Source of the DNA: Anadara kagoshimensis
Taxonomy: Eukaryota > Mollusca > Bivalvia > Arcoida > Arcidae
Direction: 5' to 3'
Length of the DNA stretch: 64,000 nucleotides
Assembly (NCBI GenBank): GCA_021292105.1
Contig: CM037870.1
Coordinates: forward strand, 7,971,558 to 8,035,557
Under the pieces are notes generated by a model. The model did not search any database. It was not told the DNA's origin and saw only the letters and a list, made by a program, of their open reading frames with translations. Positions within the stretch are counted from its first letter, which is position 1. Each line of letters begins with the position of its first letter. A program made the translations under genes and the position numbers. Of the stretch, positions 38,401-50,100 are shown piece by piece.

Positions 38401-40460
38401 AGGACATTTTAAGTCTTAACTGAGACACAAATATCTTGCAAATATTATCAAGACTAAAAATTACAATTTAATCTAATTTATTTTGTAATTTCCGCTTCAA
38501 GTTATTAACCGATTAATATCGGAAAATCGATCAAAATCATCTTCCGATTATAACCGATTAATTGATTATGAAAATACAACCGATTCCCATCACTAGTCAG
38601 TTGTTTAGTGACACCTGTCCATGCAGATTCTAAGTTCTAAGTACTATCTATTTTTATTGTGCCCAGACCACTATGAAAGCTTAGTTTGGAAAGTGCTTGT
38701 TTCATATGTGGGAGGTCGTGGGTTTGGATCCCAGCTGGAGTCTGACCAAGACTGGAAATTAGGTAGTGCACCTGGCACTCGGAAATGAAAGTCACGAAGC
38801 TCTTCAAAAGAGACCTTTAAAATTGATGGCCCGTGTCATGACAGGCATGGCACATTAAAAAATTCCTACACATTGTCCTGAGGGCAATGCAAAGGTCAAA
38901 ATACCTTCTGCTTTACCTATAGCTGGTAACTTGTTAAAAGAAATTATTCTTGACTGGGTTGTAAAACCAATCAATCAATCAATCAATCTAAAGCCCAAAA
39001 ATCACGAATCATGGATGGTCAAATGAGTGAGTAATGGTGTTTAACATCCCAGTCAAGAATATTTCACTTATATCGAGACATGGCTGGTCAAATGATTAGT
39101 CCTGGTGGTACTATATATCATAAGATAAACAAAAGCAGATAAAGTAATACTTACACTTCTAATTCATATTTATTGTCTTGTCCGAAGGAATATCTCTCTA
39201 CAACTTGACTTGGCCATCGAACCTAGTGACATGAAAATTAAAGAATGGATAACAGAACAAGATCATGTATGGTTTTACTCATTTAAGTAAACATTTTACT
39301 TAAAAAGTTTCATAAATATCCTAAACCCTGTCTTCGTTAATAACACTAATAATAATTTTCAGGGAAAGGGAATGGAGAGGGGAGGGTAATGGCATTATAT
39401 TGGGGTTTGGCAGTGTACCACAGGGAAAGGTAATGGAGAGGGGAGGGTAATGGCATTATACATGCATTGGGGTTTGGCAGTGTACCACAGGGAAAGGTAA
39501 TGGAGAGGGGAGGGTAATGGCATTATATCGGGGTTTGGCAGTGTACCACAGGGAAAGGGAATGGAGAGGGGAGGGTAATGGCATTATATTGGGGTTTGGC
39601 AGTGTACCACAGGGAGAGGGAATGGAGAGGGGAGGGTCATGGCATTATATTGGGGTTTGGCAGTGTACCACAGGGAAAGGTAATGGAGAGGGGAGGGTCA
39701 TGGCATTATATTGGGGTTTGGCAGTGTACCATATGATACCCCATAACTTTTATGTGAAACAATTATTTCCATTGGAGATGTAATTGTTGCAATTCATGTT
39801 TTCCTGCAAAAATGATGTTATTCTGGGAAAGTTTGGCATAAACGTTTTCCAAAACATTTCACACAAACGATAAGGGCTATTGATCATGTGGTACATGTAC
39901 ACTGGCGAACTCCTACAATGAAATGGGGGGGGGGGGGGGGTGTCTTCTAGTAATATTACAACTTACCTACACATTACAAGTTGTGAGTGTTCTACTGAAC
40001 TGTTTTATGTTGTAATTTACAACATAAAACAGTTCAGTAGAACACCCATGTTCAGTGTTAGGAGTTTCAGGTTTAAGTATTCATCTGAACCTGTTTTTTT
40101 TAAATTTCTTGTTACTGTAAATGTATTTATGTTCCCGGTGTACTAATTTTCAATTTTTCCTATTTGTTTGTTTTGCGTGAAAATTAATACCGAGTGAAAA
40201 ATTATATTACGCTTATTGTGTTATGATGCATATTTAAAAACTGTGAAAATTTAACTATGCGGATATGTCTAAATTTCATATATCTCAAAAATAAATACAC
40301 ACAAAATTAAATATGTTTACATTATTAAATAAACATGATGTATATTACATTGTATACTGTGTTATACTTACAGATACAGTTTTGTCCCTGTGTTTTCTTA
40401 TGACTATACCCATGGTTCCACTTCCACCATCTTCATCAGAATTTGGATTCCAATTTACAC
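32374..40460 (-). CDS. MIB/HERC2-WWE paralogue (gene 2), 5'-incomplete, six visible exons
   Basis: Minus-strand exons in coding order: 40460-40372, 39222-39155, 37818-37757, 36967-36811, 34386-34319 and 32435-32374. The phases in/out are 1/0, 0/2, 2/1, 1/2, 2/1 and 1/stop, identical to gene 1 exons 3-8. The visible product is ~168 aa: MIB/HERC2 (VNWNPNSDEDGGSGTMG, VRWPSQVVERYSFG, YELEV), linker, and WWE (YAWQWQDPTHQW, NKQGTILVTHYNIQ, MRCDPIGMKYSQNGQ). Upstream exons equivalent to gene 1 exons 1-2 are not in the readable sequence; the 65 bp array at 41.2-50.9 kb carries the predicted donor edge of the missing exon 2. It lies tail-to-tail with gene 1. Function is inferred as for gene 1: an ADP-ribose/ubiquitin-linked adaptor without a visible RING. 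Confidence 0.75.
32932..33172. mobile_element. MITE with GACCTGTCCG...CGGACAGGTC termini
   Basis: ACAACTTTGACCTGTCCGTT and AAATGGACAGGTCAATGTTG are inverted. Copies at 57834-58085, 58133-58386 and 58818-59055. Confidence 0.78.
33306..33832. mobile_element. MITE (CAAACCTG family) interrupted by another MITE
   Basis: The outer ends AATCAAACCTGTCTTAAAGG and TTATAGACAGGTTTGACTGT belong to the family at 30852. Host sequence around TTATCCCAAT and TTGCTCTTTGTTC is separated by the guest at 33384-33724. Confidence 0.82.
33384..33724. mobile_element. Nested MITE with ~130 bp TIRs
   Basis: GAGATACATATGGCGGGAAA at the left and TTTCCCGCCAAATGTATCTC at the right. The TIRs extend through TCACTGATA, and the centre is the palindrome AGATCTTATAATTT / AAATTATAAGATCT. 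It is flanked by AT on both sides, absent from intact host copies as a doublet. Confidence 0.82.
34319..34386 (-). CDS. Gene 2 exon: end of WWE domain
   Basis: 68 nt, phase 2 in and phase 1 out (GGATAA|GTAAGT). It encodes MRCDPIGMKYSQNGQIG and QLQRI. Its length and phases match gene 1 exon 7 (74 nt), but similarity is weaker and the acceptor tract (TTTACAAAAAAG) is poor. Confidence 0.62.
34848..35965. mobile_element. Cluster of three CCCAGTTTCACA MITEs with an inserted retroelement fragment
   Basis: MITE copies at 34848-35082, 35452-35700 and 35702-35965. Between the first two, 35100-35440 is the longest copy of the GTAGCTAGCT retroelement 3' end, starting in a degenerate coding end (LKKFYGRHHSIVDKF, DVSVSRIALDIFDVS, stop). 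It lies in the intron between the two WWE exons of gene 2. Confidence 0.75.
36110..36790 (+). mobile_element. Tandem cluster of truncated SINE A copies
   Basis: TGGTTTCCTCCACCATTCCA and AGAACTGTC-type tails occur at ~36400 and ~36710, and GGTGGCTGAGTGGTCTAAAC with box B-like AAGATTGACCCCCACTC near 36490-36580. At least three partial copies follow one another. Confidence 0.7.
36811..36967 (-). CDS. Gene 2 exon: WWE domain, main part
   Basis: 157 nt, phase 1 in and phase 2 out (ATACA|GTGAGT). It encodes EVPPGSQEVVYAWQWQD, PTHQWRTLVQ, KLEDYHQNNKQGTILVT and HYNIQ. The Trp pair, the KLEDYHQNNKQG segment and TILVT match gene 1 exon 6 position by position. Confidence 0.88.
37157..37190 (+). repeat. 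(CA)n microsatellite
   Basis: ACACACACACACATACACAC, about 17 dinucleotides with one interruption, between the linker and WWE exons of gene 2. Confidence 0.9.
37757..37818 (-). CDS. Gene 2 exon: linker
   Basis: 62 nt, phase 2 in and phase 1 out, donor GTATGT. It encodes VNGHANTEPDTGYTSGS and IPV, a polar linker like the 59 nt linker exon of gene 1. Confidence 0.72.
38176..38595. mobile_element. hAT-like MITE with 8 bp target duplication
   Basis: The termini TAGTGTTGGACCGATTAATC and ATACAACCGATTCCCATCAC-TA are inverted and imperfect. The direct repeat GTCAGTTG flanks both sides (38168-38175 and 38596-38603), the 8 bp size expected of hAT transposons. The interior has many CGATTA motifs. Confidence 0.85.
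38661..38990 (+). mobile_element. tRNA-derived SINE B, sense, with (CAAT)n tail
   Basis: It runs from a degraded A box (AAGCTTAGTTTGGAAAGTGC) and B box (GTGGGTTTGGATCCCAG) to the tail TTCTTGACTGGGTTGTAAAA followed by CAATCAATCAATCAAT. An antisense end fragment of the same family lies at 39022-39080. Confidence 0.78.
39155..39222 (-). CDS. Gene 2 exon: MIB/HERC2 second half
   Basis: 68 nt, phase 0 in and phase 2 out. It encodes VRWPSQVVERYSFGQDN and KYELEV, aligned with VRWDNGKRGNYRFG in gene 1. The donor is GTAAGT and the acceptor GTCACTAG. Confidence 0.85.
39359..39731 (+). repeat. ~61 bp minisatellite, six copies
   Basis: The unit contains AATGGAGAGGGGAGGGTAAT, GGCATTATATTGGGGTTTGG and CAGTGTACCACAGGGAAAGG. 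Its edge coincides with the end of the GTACCACATGATC MITE (39715-39915), so the terminus of that element was amplified. Confidence 0.9.
39987..40045. repeat. Perfect 29 bp inverted repeat with 1-base loop
   Basis: GTGTTCTACTGAACTG then TTTTATGTTGTAA is followed after one T by the exact reverse complement. It lies in the intron between the two MIB/HERC2 exons of gene 2. Confidence 0.9.
40372..40460 (-). CDS. Gene 2 exon: MIB/HERC2 first half
   Basis: 89 nt, phase 1 in and phase 0 out (TCT|GTAAGT). It encodes GVNWNPNSDEDGGSGTMG and IVIRKHRDKTVS. The required upstream exon must end in phase 1, ideally in VRRG; that sequence is present in the adjacent satellite unit. Confidence 0.82.
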
Positions 40461-41179
40461 CTTTATAAATAGGAATAATTATATAATATATAATTAATGG
40501 GGTTCACCGCTGTACCACATGATCAATGCCTTTTAACTTTTGTGCGGGACATTTTGGAAAATAATACAACTACAGCTGTCATGATAGGACACATTCCTTT
40601 AGTGTGAATGGTCTTGGCATGCCATGACATTTAAGTTCTTTGCTGTTAGAGGGGGGGGGGGGTTATTAAACACTTGCAAGAAGTTGCCAAACAAGTTGGC
40701 CCTGGACTGGAACCGGATCAACCGGTCAATTCCAATAATACTAGTAATTGTGAGGGAGGATTGTAGAGTGGACTAATGACACATCCCAGCATTGGACTCT
40801 AAACACCCTTACAATTGATAGACACCTAGATCAAGGTTTTTCTGGGCATTTTGGAAAAAGGACCATTAGAATGTATTTAGAAAAAAAAGAAAAAAAATCC
40901 ACAGTTTGGGAAAAATGAAAAAAAAAATTCTTATCTATTCATTATACATCCTTTAATACCGTAATAATCTTGCAGTACTAAGTATACAATATGTTTCAAA
41001 TGAGAATGAGTTTATCCCTTGTACATTACCATATGACTGTGTACATTCAGGTTATTTTGAAGACACACAAATTAAACTGAAAATATGTTGTTTTTTGACA
41101 CTTTTTCTTGAGTTTCCCTCTCAACGCTTATGCAGAGTCAATTTCGAAATTTTTACCAACAAAATTTGAAAAAATGTAT
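40461..41179. other. Gene 2 intron part with no exon
   Basis: A MITE end at 40498-40560, a poly-G run near 40650, A-rich tracts at 40880-40930. No MIB/HERC2-like exon on either strand was seen before the array starts. Confidence 0.6.
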
Positions 41180-44100
41180 ACATATTGGTATTGAGAATAG
41201 GCCCTACTTGACTCTGTGAGTGGCCAGAAAAGACCCTGTTATCATACCTCTTCTAACAAGAATGGGCCCTACTGGACCCTGTGAGTGGCCAGAAAAGTCC
41301 CTGTTATCATATCTCTTCTAACTAGAATGGGCCCTACTGGACCCTGTGAGTGGCCAAAAAAGTCCCTGTTATCATACCTCTTCTAACAAGAATGGCCCCT
41401 ACTGGACCCTGTGAGTGGCCAAAAAAGTCCCTGTTATCATACCTCTTCTAACAAGAATGGCCCCTACTGGACCCTGTGAGTGGCCAAAAAAGCCCCTGTT
41501 ATCATACCTCTTCTAACTAGAATGGGCCCTACTGGACCCTTTGAGTGGCCAAAAAAGTCCCTGTTATCATACCTCTTCTAACTAGAATGGGCCCTACTGG
41601 ACCCTGTGAGTGGCCAGAAAAGTCCCTGTTATCATACCTCTTCTTACAAGAATGGCCCCTACTGGACAGTGTGAGTGGCCAAAAAAGTCCCTGTTATCAT
41701 ACCTCTTCTAACAAGAATGGGCCCTACTGGACCCTGTGAGTAGCCAGAAAAGTCCCTGTTATCATACCTCTTCTTACAAGAATGGCCCCTACTGGACCCT
41801 GTGAGTGGCCATAAAAGTCCCTGTTATCATACCTCTTCTAACTAGAATGGGCCCTTTTGGACCCTGTGAGTGGCCAGAAAAGTCCCTGTTATTATACCTA
41901 TTCTAACTGGAATGGGCCCTACTGGACCCTGTGGGTGGCCAGAAAAGTCCCTGTTATCATATCTCTTCTAACTAGAATGGGCCCTACTGGACCCTTTGAG
42001 TGGCCAAAAAAGTCCCTGTTATCATACCTCTTCTAACTAGAATGGGCCCTACTGGACCCTGTGAGTGGCCAGAAAAGCCCCTGTTATTATACCTATTCTA
42101 ACTGGAATGGGCCCTACTGGACCCTGTGGGTGGCCAGAATAGTCCCTGTTATCATATCTCTTCTAACTAGAATAGGCCCTACTGGACCCTTTGAGTGGCC
42201 AAAAAAGTCCCTGTTATCATACCTCTTCTAACTAGAATGGGCCCTACTGGACCCTTTGAGTGGCCAAAAAAGTCCCTATTATCATACCTCTTCTAACAAG
42301 AATAGGCCCTACCCAACTGGACCCTGTGAGTGGCCAGAAAAGTCCCTGTTATCATACCTCTTTTAACAAGAATGGGCCCTACTGGACCCTTTGAGTGGCC
42401 AGAAAAGTCCCTGTTATCATACCTCTTCTAACAAGAATGGGCCCTACTGGACCCTGTGAGTGGCCAGAAAAGTCCCTGTTATCATACCTCTTCTAACAAG
42501 AATGGGCCCTACTGGACCCTTTGAGTGGCCAGAAAAGTCCCTGTTATCATACCTCTTCTAACTAGAATGGGCCCTACTGGACCCTGTGAGTGGCTAAAAA
42601 GTCCCTGTTATCATACCTCTTCTAACTAGAATGGGCCCTACTGGACCCTTTGAGTGGCCAAAAAAGTCCCTGTTATCATACCTCTTCTAACTAGAATGGG
42701 TCCTACTGGACCCTTTGAGTGGCCAGAAAAGTCCCTGTTATCATACCTCTTCTAACAAGAATGGGCCCTACCCTACTGGACCCTGTGAGTGGCCAGAAAA
42801 GTCCCTGTTATCATACCTCTTCTAACTAGAATGGGCCCTACCCTACTGGACCCTGTGAGTGGCCAGAAAAGTCCCTGTTATCATACCTCTTCTAACTAGA
42901 ATGGGCCCTACTGGACCCTGTGAGTGGCCAAAAAAGTCCCTGTTATCATACCTCTTCTAACTAGAATGGGTCCTACTGGACCCTTTGAGTGGCCAAAAAA
43001 GTCCCTATTATCATACCTCTTCTAACAAGAATGGGCCCTACCCTACTGGACCCTGTGAGTGGCCAGAAAAGTCCCTGTTATCATACCTCTTCTAACAAAA
43101 ATGGGCCCTACCCTACTGGACCCTGTGAGTGGCCAGAAAAGTCCCTGTTATCATATCTCTTCTAACTAGAATGGGCCCTACTGGACCCTTTGAGTGGCCA
43201 AAAAGTCCCTATTATCATACCTCTTCTAACAAGAATAGGCCCTACCCAACTGGACCCTGTGAGTGGCCAGAAAAGTCCCTGTTATTATACCTCTTCTAAC
43301 AAGAATGGGCCCTACTGGACCCTGTCAGTGGCCAGAAAAGTCCCTGTTATCATACCTCTTCTAACAAGAATGGGCCCTACTGGACCCTGTGAGTGGCCAG
43401 AAAAGTCCCTGTTATCATACCTCTTCTAACTAGAATGGGCCCTACTGGACCCTTTGAGTGGCCAGAAAAGTCCCTGTTATCATACCTCTTCTAACTAGAA
43501 TGGGCCCTACTGGACCCTGTGAGTAGCCAGAAAAGTCCCTGTTATCATACCTCTTCTTACAAGAATGGCCCCTACTGGACCCTGTGAGTGGCCATAAAAG
43601 TCCCTGTTATCATACCTCTTCTAACTAGAATGGGCCCTTTTGGACCCTGTGAGTGGCCAGAAAAGTCCCTGTTATTACCTATTCTAACTGGAATGGGCCC
43701 TACTGGACCCTGTGGGTGGCCAGAAAAGTCCCTGTTATCATATCTCTTCTAACTAGAATGGGCCCTACTGGACCCTTTGAGTGGCCAAAAAAGTCCCTGT
43801 TATCATACCTCTTCTAACTAGAATGGGCCCTACTGGACCCTGTGAGTGGCCAGAAAAGCCCCTGTTATTATACCTATTCTAACTGGAATGGGCCCTACTG
43901 GACCCTGTGGGTGGCCAGAATAGTCCCTGTTATCATATCTCTTCTAACTAGAATGGGCCCTACTGGACCCTTTGAGTGGCCAAAAAAGTCCCTGTTATCA
44001 TACCTCTTCTAACTAGAATGGGCCCTACTGGACCCTTTGAGTGGCCAAAAAAGTCCCTATTATCATACCTCTTCTAACAAGAATAGGCCCTACCCAACTG

Positions 44101-47100
44101 GACCCTGTGAGTGGCCAGAAAAGTCCCTGTTATCATACCTCTTCTAACAAGAATGGGCCCTACTGGACCCTGTGAGTGGCCAGAAAAGTCCCTGTTATCA
44201 TACCTCTTCTAACAAGAATGGGCCCTACTGGACCCTGTGAGTGGCCAGAAAAGTCCCTGTTATCATACCTCTTCTAACAAGAATGGGCCCTACTGGACCC
44301 TTTGAGTGGCCAGAAAAGTCCCTGTTATCATACCTCTTCTAACTAGAATGGGCCCTACTGGACCCTGTGAGTGGCCAAAAAAGTCCCTGTTATCATACCT
44401 CTTCTAACTAGAATGGGCCCTACTGGACCCTTTGAGTGGCCAAAAAAGTCCCTGTTATCATACCTCTTCTAACTAGAATGGGTCCTACTGGACCCTTTGA
44501 GTGGCCAGAAAAGTCCCTGTTATCATACCTCTTCTAACAAGAATGGGCCCTACCCTACTGGACCCTGTGAGTGGCCAGAAAAGTCCCTGTTATCATACCT
44601 CTTCTAACTAGAATGGGCCCTACCCTACTGGACCCTGTGAGTGGCCAGAAAAGTCCCTGTTATCATACCTCTTCTAACTAGAATGGGCCCTACTGGACCC
44701 TGTGAGTGGCCAAAAAAGTCCCTGTTATCATACCTCTTCTAACTAGAATGGGTCCTACTGGACCCTTTGAGTGGCCAAAAAAGTCCCTATTATCATACCT
44801 CTTCTAACAAGAATGGGCCCTACCCTACTGGACCCTGTGAGTGGCCAGAAAAGTCCCTGTTATCATACCTCTTCTAACAAGAATGGGCCCTACCCTACTG
44901 GACCCTGTGAGTGGCCAGAAAAGTCCCTGTTATCATATCTCTTCTAACTAGAATGGGCCCTACTGGACCCTTTGAGTGGCCAAAAAAGTCCCTATTATCA
45001 TACCTCTTCTAACAAGAATAGGCCCTACCCAACTGGACCCTGTGAGTGGCCAGAAAAGTCCCTGTTATTATACCTCTTCTAACAAGAATGGGCCCTACTG
45101 GACCCTGTGAGTGGCCAGAAAAGTCCCTGTTATCATACCTCTTCTAACAAGAATGGGCCCTACTGGACCCTGTGAGTGGCCAGAAAAGTCCCTGTTATCA
45201 TACCTCTTCTAACTAGAATGGGCCCTACTGGACCCTTTGAGTGGCCAGAAAAGTCCCTGTTATCATACCTCTTCTAACTAGAATGGGCCCTACTGGACCC
45301 TGTGAGTGGCCAAAAAAGTCCCTGTTATCATACCTCTTCTAACTAGAATGGGCCCTAATGGACCCTTGAGTGGCCAAAAAAGTCCCTGTTATCATACCTC
45401 TTCTAACTAGAATGGGTCCTACTGGACCCTTGAGTGGCCAAAAAAGTTCCTATTATCATACCTCTTCTAACAAGAATGGGCCCACCCTACTCGACCCTGT
45501 GAGTGGCCAGAAAAGTCCCTGTTATCATACCTCTTCTAACAAGAATGGGCCCTACCCTACTGGACCCTGTGAGTGGCCAGAAAAGTCCCTGTTATCATAC
45601 CTCTTCTAACAGAATGGGCCCTACCCTACTGGACCCTGTGAGTGGCCAGAAAAGTCCCTGTTATCATACCTCTTCTAACAAGAATGGGACCTACCCTACT
45701 GGACCCTGTGAGTGGCCAGAAAAGTCCCTGTTATCATACCTCTTCTAACAAGAATGGGCCCTACCCTACTGGACCCTGTGAGTGGCCAGAAAAGTCCCTG
45801 TTATCATACCTCTTCTAACAAGAATGGGCCCTACCCTACTGGACCCTGTGAGTGGCCAGAAAAGTCCCTGTTATCATATCTCTTCTAACTAGAATGGGCC
45901 CTACTGGACCCTTTGAGTGGCCAAAAAAGTCCCTATTATCATACCTCTTCTAACAAGAATAGGCCCTACCAAACTGGACCCTGTGAGTGGCCAGAAAAGT
46001 CCCTGTTATTATACCTCTTCTAACAAGAATGGGCCCTACTGGACCCTGTGAGTGGCCAAAAAGTCCCTGTTATCATACCTCTTCTAACAAGAATGGGCCC
46101 TACTGGACCCTGTGAGTGGCCAGAAAAGTCCCTGTTATCATACCTCTTCTAACTAGAATGGGCCCTACTGGACCCTTTGAGTGGCCAGAAAAGTCCCTGT
46201 TATCATACCTCTTCTAACTAGAATGGGCCCTACTGGACCCTGTGAGTGGCCAAAAAAGTCCCTGTTATCATACCTCTTCTAACTAGAATGGGCCCTACTG
46301 GACCCTTTGAGTGGCCAAAAAAGTCCCTGTTATCATACCTCTTCTAACTAGAATGGGTCCTACTGGACCCTTTGAGTGGCCAAAAAAGTCCCTATTATCA
46401 TACCTCTTCTAACAAGAATGGGCCCTACCCTACTGGACCCTGTGAGTGGCCAGAAAAGTCCCTGTTATCATACCTCTTCTAACAAGAATGGGCCCTACCC
46501 TACTGGACCCTGTGAGTGGCCAGAAAAGTCCCTGTTATCATACCTCTTCTTACAAGAATGGCCCCTACTGGACCCTGTGAGTGGCCATAAAAGTCCCTGT
46601 TATCATACCTCTTCTAACTAGAATGGGCCCTTTTGGACCCTGTGAGTGGCCAGAAAAGTCCCTGTTATTATACCTATTCTAACTGGAATGGGCCCTACTG
46701 GACCCTGTGGTGGCCGAAAAGTCCCTGTTATCATATCTCTTCTAACTAGAATGGGCCCTACTGGACCCTTTGAGTGGCCAAAAAGTCCCTGTTATCATAC
46801 CTCTTCTAACTAGAATGGGCCCTACTGGACCCTGTGAGTGGCCAGAAAAGCCCTGTTATTATACCTATTCTAACTGGAATAGGCCCTACTGGACCCTGTG
46901 GGTGGCCAGAATAGTCCCTGTTATCATATCTCTTCTAACTAGAATGGGCCCTACTGGACCCTTTGAGTGGCCAAAAAAGTCCCTGTTATCATACCTCTTC
47001 TAACTAGAATGGGCCCTACTGGACCCTTTGAGTGGCTAAAAAAGTCCCTATTATCATACCTCTTCTAACAAGAATAGGCCCTACCCAACTGGACCCTGTG

Positions 47101-50100
47101 AGTGGCCAAAAAAGCCCCTGTTATCATACCTCTTCTAACTAGAATGGGCCCTACTGGACCCTTTGAGTGGCCAAAAAAGTCCCTGTTATCATACCTCTTC
47201 TAACTAGAATGGGCCCTACTGGACCCTGTGAGTGGCCAGAAAAGTCCCTGTTATCATACCTCTTCTTACAAGAATGGCCCCTACTGGACAGTGTGAGTGG
47301 CCAAAAAGTCCCTGTTATCATACCTCTTCTAACAATGGGCCCTACTGGACCCTGTGAGTAGCCAGAAAAGTCCCTGTTATCATACCTCTTCTTACAAGAA
47401 TGGCCCTACTGGACCCTGTGAGTGGCCATAAAAGTCCCTGTTATCATACCTCTTCTAACTAGAATGGGCCCTTTTGGACCCTGTGAGTGGCCAGAAAAGT
47501 CCCTGTTATTATACCTATTCTAACTGGAATGGGCCCTACTGGACCCTGTGGGTGGCCAGAAAAGTCCCTGTTATCATATCTCTTCTAACTAGAATGGGCC
47601 CTACTGGACCCTTTGAGTGGCCAAAAAGTCCCTGTTATCATACCTCTTCTAACTAGAATGGGCCCTACTGGACCCTGTGAGTGGCCAGAAAAGCCCCTGT
47701 TATTATACCTATTCTAACTGGAATGGGCCCTACTGGACCCTGTGGGTGGCCAGAATAGTCCCTGTTATCATATCTCTTCTAACTAGAATGGGCCCTACTG
47801 GACCCTTTGAGTGGCCAAAAAAGTCCCTGTTATCATACCTCTTCTAACTAGAATGGGCCCTACTGGACCCTGTGAGTGGCCAGAAAAGCCCCTGTTATTA
47901 TACCTATTCTAACAAGAATAGGCCCTACCCAACTGGACCCTGTGAGTGGCCAGAAAAGTCCCTGTTATCATACCTCTTCTAACAAGAATGGGCCCTACTG
48001 GACCCTGTGAGTGGCCAGAAAAGTCCCTGTTATCATACCTCTTCTAACAAGAATGGGCCCTACTGGACCCTGTGAGTGGCCAGAAAAGTCCCTGTTATCA
48101 TACCTCTTCTAACAAGAATGGGCCCTACTGGACCCTTTGAGTGGCCAGAAAAGTCCCTGTTATCATACCTCTTCTAACTAGAATGGGCCCTACTGGACCC
48201 TGTGAGTGGCCAAAAAGTCCCTGTTATCATACCTCTTCTAACTAGAATGGGCCCTACTGGACCCTTTGAGTGGCCAAAAAAGTCCCTGTTATCATACCTC
48301 TTCTAACTAGAATGGGTCCTACTGGACCCTTTGAGTGGCCAGAAAAGTCCCTGTTATCATACCTCTTCTAACAAGAATGGGCCCTACCCTACTGGACCCT
48401 GTGAGTGGCCAGAAAAGTCCCTGTTATCATACCTCTTCTAACTAGAATGGGCCCTACCCTACTGGACCCTGTGAGTGGCCAGAAAAGTCCCTGTTATCAT
48501 ACCTCTTCTAACTAGAATGGGCCCTACTGGACCCTGTGAGTGGCCAAAAAAGTCCCTGTTATCATACCTCTTCTAACTAGAATGGGCCCTACTGGACCCT
48601 TTGAGTGGCCAAAAAAGTCCCTGTTATCATACCTCTTCTAACTAGAATGGGTCCTACTGGACCCTTTGAGTGGCCAAAAAAGTCCCTATTATCATACCTC
48701 TTCTAACAGAATGGGCCCTACCCTACTGGACCCTGTGAGTGGCCAGAAAAGTCCCTGTTATCATACCTCTTCTAACAAGAATGGGCCCTACCCTACTGGA
48801 CCCTGTGAGTGGCCAGAAAAGTCCCTGTTATCATATCTCTTCTAACTAGAATGGGCCCTACTGGACCCTTTGAGTGGCCAAAAAAGTCCCTATTATCATA
48901 CCTCTTCTAACAAGAATAGGCCCTACCCAACTGGACCCTGTGAGTGGCCAGAAAAGTCCCTGTTATTATACCTCTTCTAACAAGAATGGGCCCTACTGGA
49001 CCCTGTGAGTGGCCAGAAAAGTCCCTGTTATCATACCTCTTCTAACAAGAATGGGCCCTACTGGACCCTGTGAGTGGCCAGAAAAGTCCCTGTTATCATA
49101 CCTCTTCTAACTAGAATGGGCCCTACTGGACCCTTTGAGTGGCCAGAAAAGTCCCTGTTATCATACCTCTTCTAACTAGAAAGGGCCCTACTGGACCCTG
49201 TGAGTGGCCAAAAAAGTCCCTGTTATCATACCTCTTCTAACTAGAATGGGCCCTAATGGACCCTTTGAGTGGCCAAAAAAGCCCCTGTTATCATACCTCT
49301 TCTAACTAGAATGGGTCCTACTGGACCCTTTGAGTGGCCAAAAAAGTCCCTATTATCATACCTCTTCTAACAAGAATGGCCCTACCCTACTGGACCCTGT
49401 GAGTGGCCAGAAAAGTCCCTGTTATCATACCTCTTCTAACAAGAATGGCCCTACCCTACTGGACCCTGTGAGTGGCCAGAAAAGTCCCTGTTATCATACC
49501 TCTTCTAACAAGAATGGGCCCTACCCTACTGGACCCTGTGAGTGGCCAGAAAAGTCCCTGTTATCATACCTCTTCTAACAAGAATGGGACCTACCCTACT
49601 GGACCCTGTGAGTGGCCAGAAAAGTCCCTGTTATCATACCTCTTCTAACAAGAATGGGCCCTACCCTACTGGACCCTGTGAGTGGCCAGAAAAGTCCCTG
49701 TTATCATACCTCTTCTAACAAGAATGGGCCCTACCCTACTGGACCCTGTGAGTGGCCAGAAAAGTCCCTGTTATCATATCTCTTCTAACTAGAATGGGCC
49801 CTACTGGACCCTTTGAGTGGCCAAAAAAGTCCCTATTATCATACCTCTTCTAACAAGAATAGGCCCTACCAAACTGGACCCTGTGAGTGGCCAGAAAAGT
49901 CCCTGTTATTATACCTCTTCTAACAAGAATGGGCCCTACTGGACCCTGTGAGTGGCCAGAAAAGTCCCTGTTTCATACCTCTTCTAACAAGAATGGGCCC
50001 TACTGGACCCTGTGAGTGGCCAGAAAAAGTCCCTGTTATCATACCTCTTCTAACTAGAATGGGCCCTACTGGACCCTTTGAGTGGCCAGAAAAGTCCCTG

